From Candidatus Neoflavobacterium equi (GTDB lineage: Bacteria > Bacteroidota > Bacteroidia > Flavobacteriales > Flavobacteriaceae), in the NCBI GenBank assembly GCA_018065745.1, contig JAGHSS010000177.1, positions 1-9,306 of the forward strand: a DNA stretch of 9,306 nt. Reading direction: 5' to 3'. The translations under genes were made by a program, and so were the position numbers. How positions within the stretch are numbered: position 1 is the first letter of the stretch; every line of letters begins with the position of its first letter. Below are positions 7,437-9,306 of the stretch, one piece after another. The notes beneath the pieces were generated by a model. That model was given only the letters and a program-made list of their open reading frames with translations, was not told where the DNA came from and did not search any database.

Positions 7437-8039
7437 ATGAAAAAGTGGATGATTCCTGTAGGTATTATTGCAGTACTTGTAATTGTTATTTACAGTTGGG
7501 CAAAAGGTATTAACAATACAGCAGTACAATTAAATGAAAACATTGGAGAGAGCTGGGGAAATGTTGAGACATCATACCAAAGAAGAAATGATTTGATTGG
7601 AAATTTAGTAAACACGGTAAAAGGTGCGGCTGATTTTGAGAAATCAACTTTGGAAGCGGTGATTAAAGCACGTGCAACAGCAACTCAAACCACTATTGAT
7701 CCATCAAATATTACACCTGAAGATTTGGAGAAATTCCAACAAGCACAATCTGGAGTTAGCAGCAGTTTATCCAGATTATTGGTTACTGTGGAACAATATC
7801 CTGATTTAAAGGCCAACCAAAACTTCTTGAAACTTCAAGATGAATTGGCAAGTACTGAAAATCAAATTTTGACTGCTAGAACACGTTTTAACGAAGCAGT
7901 AAAACCATACAACAACCACGTTAAAACATTCCCAAACAATATTATTGCAGGAATGTTTGGATTCACAGAAAAATCATATTTCAAAGCAGATGCTGGAGCA
8001 GACAAAGCACCAGATGTAAGTTTTGACTTTAATAAATAA
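7437..8039 (+). CDS. lemA: LemA family membrane protein
   Basis: A 200-residue LemA protein. The N-terminus MKKW is followed by one membrane helix (about 5-21), and the positive charges suggest N-in topology with the helical body in the periplasm. Family hallmarks are WGNVETSYQRRNDLIGNLV (40-58) with TVKG next to it, YPDLKANQNFLKLQDEL (121-137), STENQILTARTRFNEAV (139-155), the YNN/FPNNIIAGMFGF stretch (158-176) and the terminal YF motif (181-182). These form a long antiparallel helical bundle. The biochemical function of LemA is not established; genes for it commonly sit beside TPM-domain genes, as here. It starts 48 bases after the MerR gene with an A-rich leader; no terminator lies between them. 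The next gene follows after 4 bases. Confidence 0.95.
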   Translation: MKKWMIPVGIIAVLVIVIYSWAKGINNTAVQLNENIGESWGNVETSYQRRNDLIGNLVNTVKGAADFEKSTLEAVIKARATATQTTIDPSNITPEDLEKFQQAQSGVSSSLSRLLVTVEQYPDLKANQNFLKLQDELASTENQILTARTRFNEAVKPYNNHVKTFPNNIIAGMFGFTEKSYFKADAGADKAPDVSFDFNK

Positions 8040-8043
8040 AAAC

Positions 8044-8484
8044 ATGTCAGCAAGTGAAGACTTTTTATCGTTAACAGAAGAAAAAGAAGTGGTCGCTGCC
8101 ATTGGGCAAGCAGAGCGCAATACTTCTGGAGAAATCAGGGTTCACATTGAAGAGCATACAGAAAAACCTCCGCTTGAAAGAGCTCAGGAGGTTTTTTTTC
8201 AACTGGAAATGGAGCACACCAAACAGCGCAACGGCGTTTTGTTTTACATTGCAGCTCTGGATCACAGCTTTGTTATTCTTGGAGATGTGGGAATTGATCA
8301 GGTGGTTCCAAAAGATTTTTGGGACAAGACCAAAGACCTTGTTTTAAGACACTTCAAAGAAGGTGAAAACAAAGCAGGCTTAATTGCTGGAATTTTGGAA
8401 GCTGGGGAACAGTTAAAACACTATTTCCCCTATGATGCTGCTACAGATGTAGATGAATTGTCCAATGAAATATCAAGAGGATAG
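8044..8484 (+). CDS. TPM-domain protein without signal peptide (cytoplasmic TPM/DUF477 type)
   Basis: A 146-residue protein almost entirely made of a TPM (TPM_phosphatase, Psb32/YgcG/MOLO-1 fold) domain. The ATG at 8044 is chosen, 4 bases after the lemA stop; an in-frame TTG at 8023 would overlap lemA and is unlikely. Visible features are the helix EEKEVVAAIGQAERNTSGEI (12-31), the core strand RNGVLFYIA (62-70), DHSFVILGDVGI (73-84), and a C-terminal helix with GLIAGILEAGEQLKHYFP (112-129). The RNG form replaces the DNG seen in the YgcG-like subfamily and in the next gene, but I believe this is usual for the short subfamily. No signal peptide or membrane helix is seen, so it should be cytoplasmic. 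Some plant TPM proteins have been reported as phosphatases; activity here is unproven. Its TAG directly abuts the next ATG. Confidence 0.88.
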   Translation: MSASEDFLSLTEEKEVVAAIGQAERNTSGEIRVHIEEHTEKPPLERAQEVFFQLEMEHTKQRNGVLFYIAALDHSFVILGDVGIDQVVPKDFWDKTKDLVLRHFKEGENKAGLIAGILEAGEQLKHYFPYDAATDVDELSNEISRG

Positions 8485-9297
8485 ATGAAGATATCAACTG
8501 CTATAAAATACTGGTGTTTTCTGGTGTTGCTGCTCTTTACCGTTCCCGGTTGGACACAATACAAAATTCCGGAAAAACCAGCACAGAAAAGTGAACAGAC
8601 TTCTGTTTATGACTATGCCAATTTACTGGACAAGAATCAAAAGAAGACGCTTGAGACAAAATTGATCAACTATGCAGACACCACTTCAACACAAATGGTG
8701 GTCAGCATTATTGAGAGTCTCAAAAATGAGGACATATCCCAATTGGCAACCAGATGGGCACATACCTGGGGTGTGGGTCAAGAGAAGGAAGACAATGGTA
8801 TTTTCATCCTTTTAAGTGTTGGTGACAGACGCATCCATATTGTAAATGGCTATGGCGTGGAAGACCGTATGACAGCAGGTATCACGGGAGAAATTGTTAG
8901 AAATGAAATTATTCCCTACTTTAAAAATGGGGATTATTACGGCGGTTTGGACAATGGTACTAATGCGATCATCAAACAATTACAAGGAAAATACAAAGGA
9001 ACGCGTGTGAATAACAATGAAGGAGACGGTTCTGTTGGAATTATCTTTATTATTGTAATATTCATCGTGTTGTTTACTTTAATATCAAGCAAAAAAGGCG
9101 GTGGAAATTCGGGCAGCAGTGGCGGCGGACCTTCCTTGTCAGACATCATCATACTGAGCAGTATGGGCAGACGCAGCGGCGGCTTTGGCGGTGGATCCTT
9201 TGGTGGTTCTGGCGGCGGTGGCTTTGGCGGCGGAGGCTTTGGTGGTGGATTTGGCGGTGGCGGATTCTCTGGCGGTGGCGCAGGTGGAAGCTGGTAA
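8485..9297 (+). CDS. Secreted, membrane-anchored TPM-domain protein with Gly-rich C-terminal tail (YgcG-like)
   Basis: A 270-residue protein. A signal peptide (1-25, hydrophobic core WCFLVLLLFTV, likely cleavage near Q25) is followed by a TPM domain (about 42-170) with VYDYANLLDKNQK (41-53), EDNGIFILLS (102-111), HIVNGYGVEDRMT (118-130) and a GDYYGGLDNGTNAI helix (149-162). Next come one transmembrane helix (about 184-201), a KK stop-transfer, and a Gly-rich tail (205-270) ending in GGGAGGSW, a common end for this family. The predicted topology is TPM domain in the periplasm and tail in the cytoplasm. The ATG at 8485 follows the previous TAG with no gap, so translation is probably coupled. 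Molecular function is unknown; DNG in place of RNG separates it from the upstream paralogue. No terminator can be seen because the window ends 9 bases later. Confidence 0.93.
   Translation: MKISTAIKYWCFLVLLLFTVPGWTQYKIPEKPAQKSEQTSVYDYANLLDKNQKKTLETKLINYADTTSTQMVVSIIESLKNEDISQLATRWAHTWGVGQEKEDNGIFILLSVGDRRIHIVNGYGVEDRMTAGITGEIVRNEIIPYFKNGDYYGGLDNGTNAIIKQLQGKYKGTRVNNNEGDGSVGIIFIIVIFIVLFTLISSKKGGGNSGSSGGGPSLSDIIILSSMGRRSGGFGGGSFGGSGGGGFGGGGFGGGFGGGGFSGGGAGGSW
9175..9291 (+). repeat. GGN-rich imperfect tandem repeat encoding the Gly-rich tail
   Basis: The DNA is a run of GGC/GGT/GGA codons broken by TTT or TTC (Phe) and AGC, TCC or TCT (Ser), encoding imperfect GGFGGG units (residues 231-269, about two thirds Gly). 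It is a sharp G-rich island in an AT-rich region. Synonymous Gly codons are mixed, so the DNA repeat is less perfect than the protein repeat. Confidence 0.8.
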
Positions 9298-9306
9298 TTA
9301 TATAAG

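Noticed and set aside
8023..8043. Upstream TTG start giving the first TPM protein seven extra residues
   Set aside because: It would overlap the end of lemA. The ATG at 8044 lies just after the lemA stop and gives the usual short N-terminus before the TPM domain.
168..9297. CRISPR, tRNA, rRNA, riboswitch or insertion-sequence features
   Set aside because: No spaced direct repeats, tRNA-like cloverleaf, conserved rRNA stretch or transposase-like frame was seen; intergenic gaps are short.

Overview
The window looks like chromosomal DNA from a member of the Bacteroidota, most likely a marine or environmental flavobacterium. It is AT-rich. Start codons follow A/T-rich leaders with little Shine-Dalgarno character. 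A TATCTTTG box of the Bacteroidota TAnnTTTG -7 type lies upstream of one operon, and the block M23 peptidase, MerR regulator, LemA, TPM protein, TPM protein next to alaS is an arrangement I associate with Flavobacteriia. No RNA gene, IS element, prophage gene or CRISPR array is visible.

Layout. Positions 1-167 hold no gene I can defend; they contain a perfect 9-bp inverted repeat ahead of the first gene. A three-domain Xaa-Pro aminopeptidase (168-1946, +) converges on a Bcr/CflA-type MFS drug transporter (1990-3147, -), and the two share a bidirectional terminator (about 1949-1983). The transporter lies downstream of alanyl-tRNA synthetase (3278-5905, -), from which it is separated by a second strong hairpin terminator. 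alaS is divergent from a five-gene plus-strand operon (6100-9297): membrane-anchored M23/LytM endopeptidase, small MerR-type regulator, LemA, a TPM-domain protein without signal peptide, and a secreted, membrane-anchored TPM protein with a Gly-rich tail.

How the genes fit together. AlaRS and aminopeptidase P are housekeeping enzymes (alanine charging with proofreading; cleavage of X-Pro peptide bonds). The five-gene operon is tightly packed: TAATG overlap, 48-nt gap, 4-nt gap, 0-nt gap. It points to an envelope function. A complete zinc peptidoglycan hydrolase is translationally coupled to a regulator, followed by a LemA/TPM group whose predicted topology puts the LemA coiled-coil and one TPM domain in the periplasm, and the other TPM protein plus the Gly-rich tail in the cytoplasm. 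The joint function of LemA and TPM proteins is not established and I infer only co-operation.

The most notable anomaly is the start of the MFS gene. The natural N-terminus (tandem ATG at 3199/3196, then MMNTLNQPIFKK) is one base out of frame with the rest of the transporter at a run of seven A. This is a mutation, a phase-variable or slippage site, or a sequencing error. The rest of the window reads as intact, ordinary genes.
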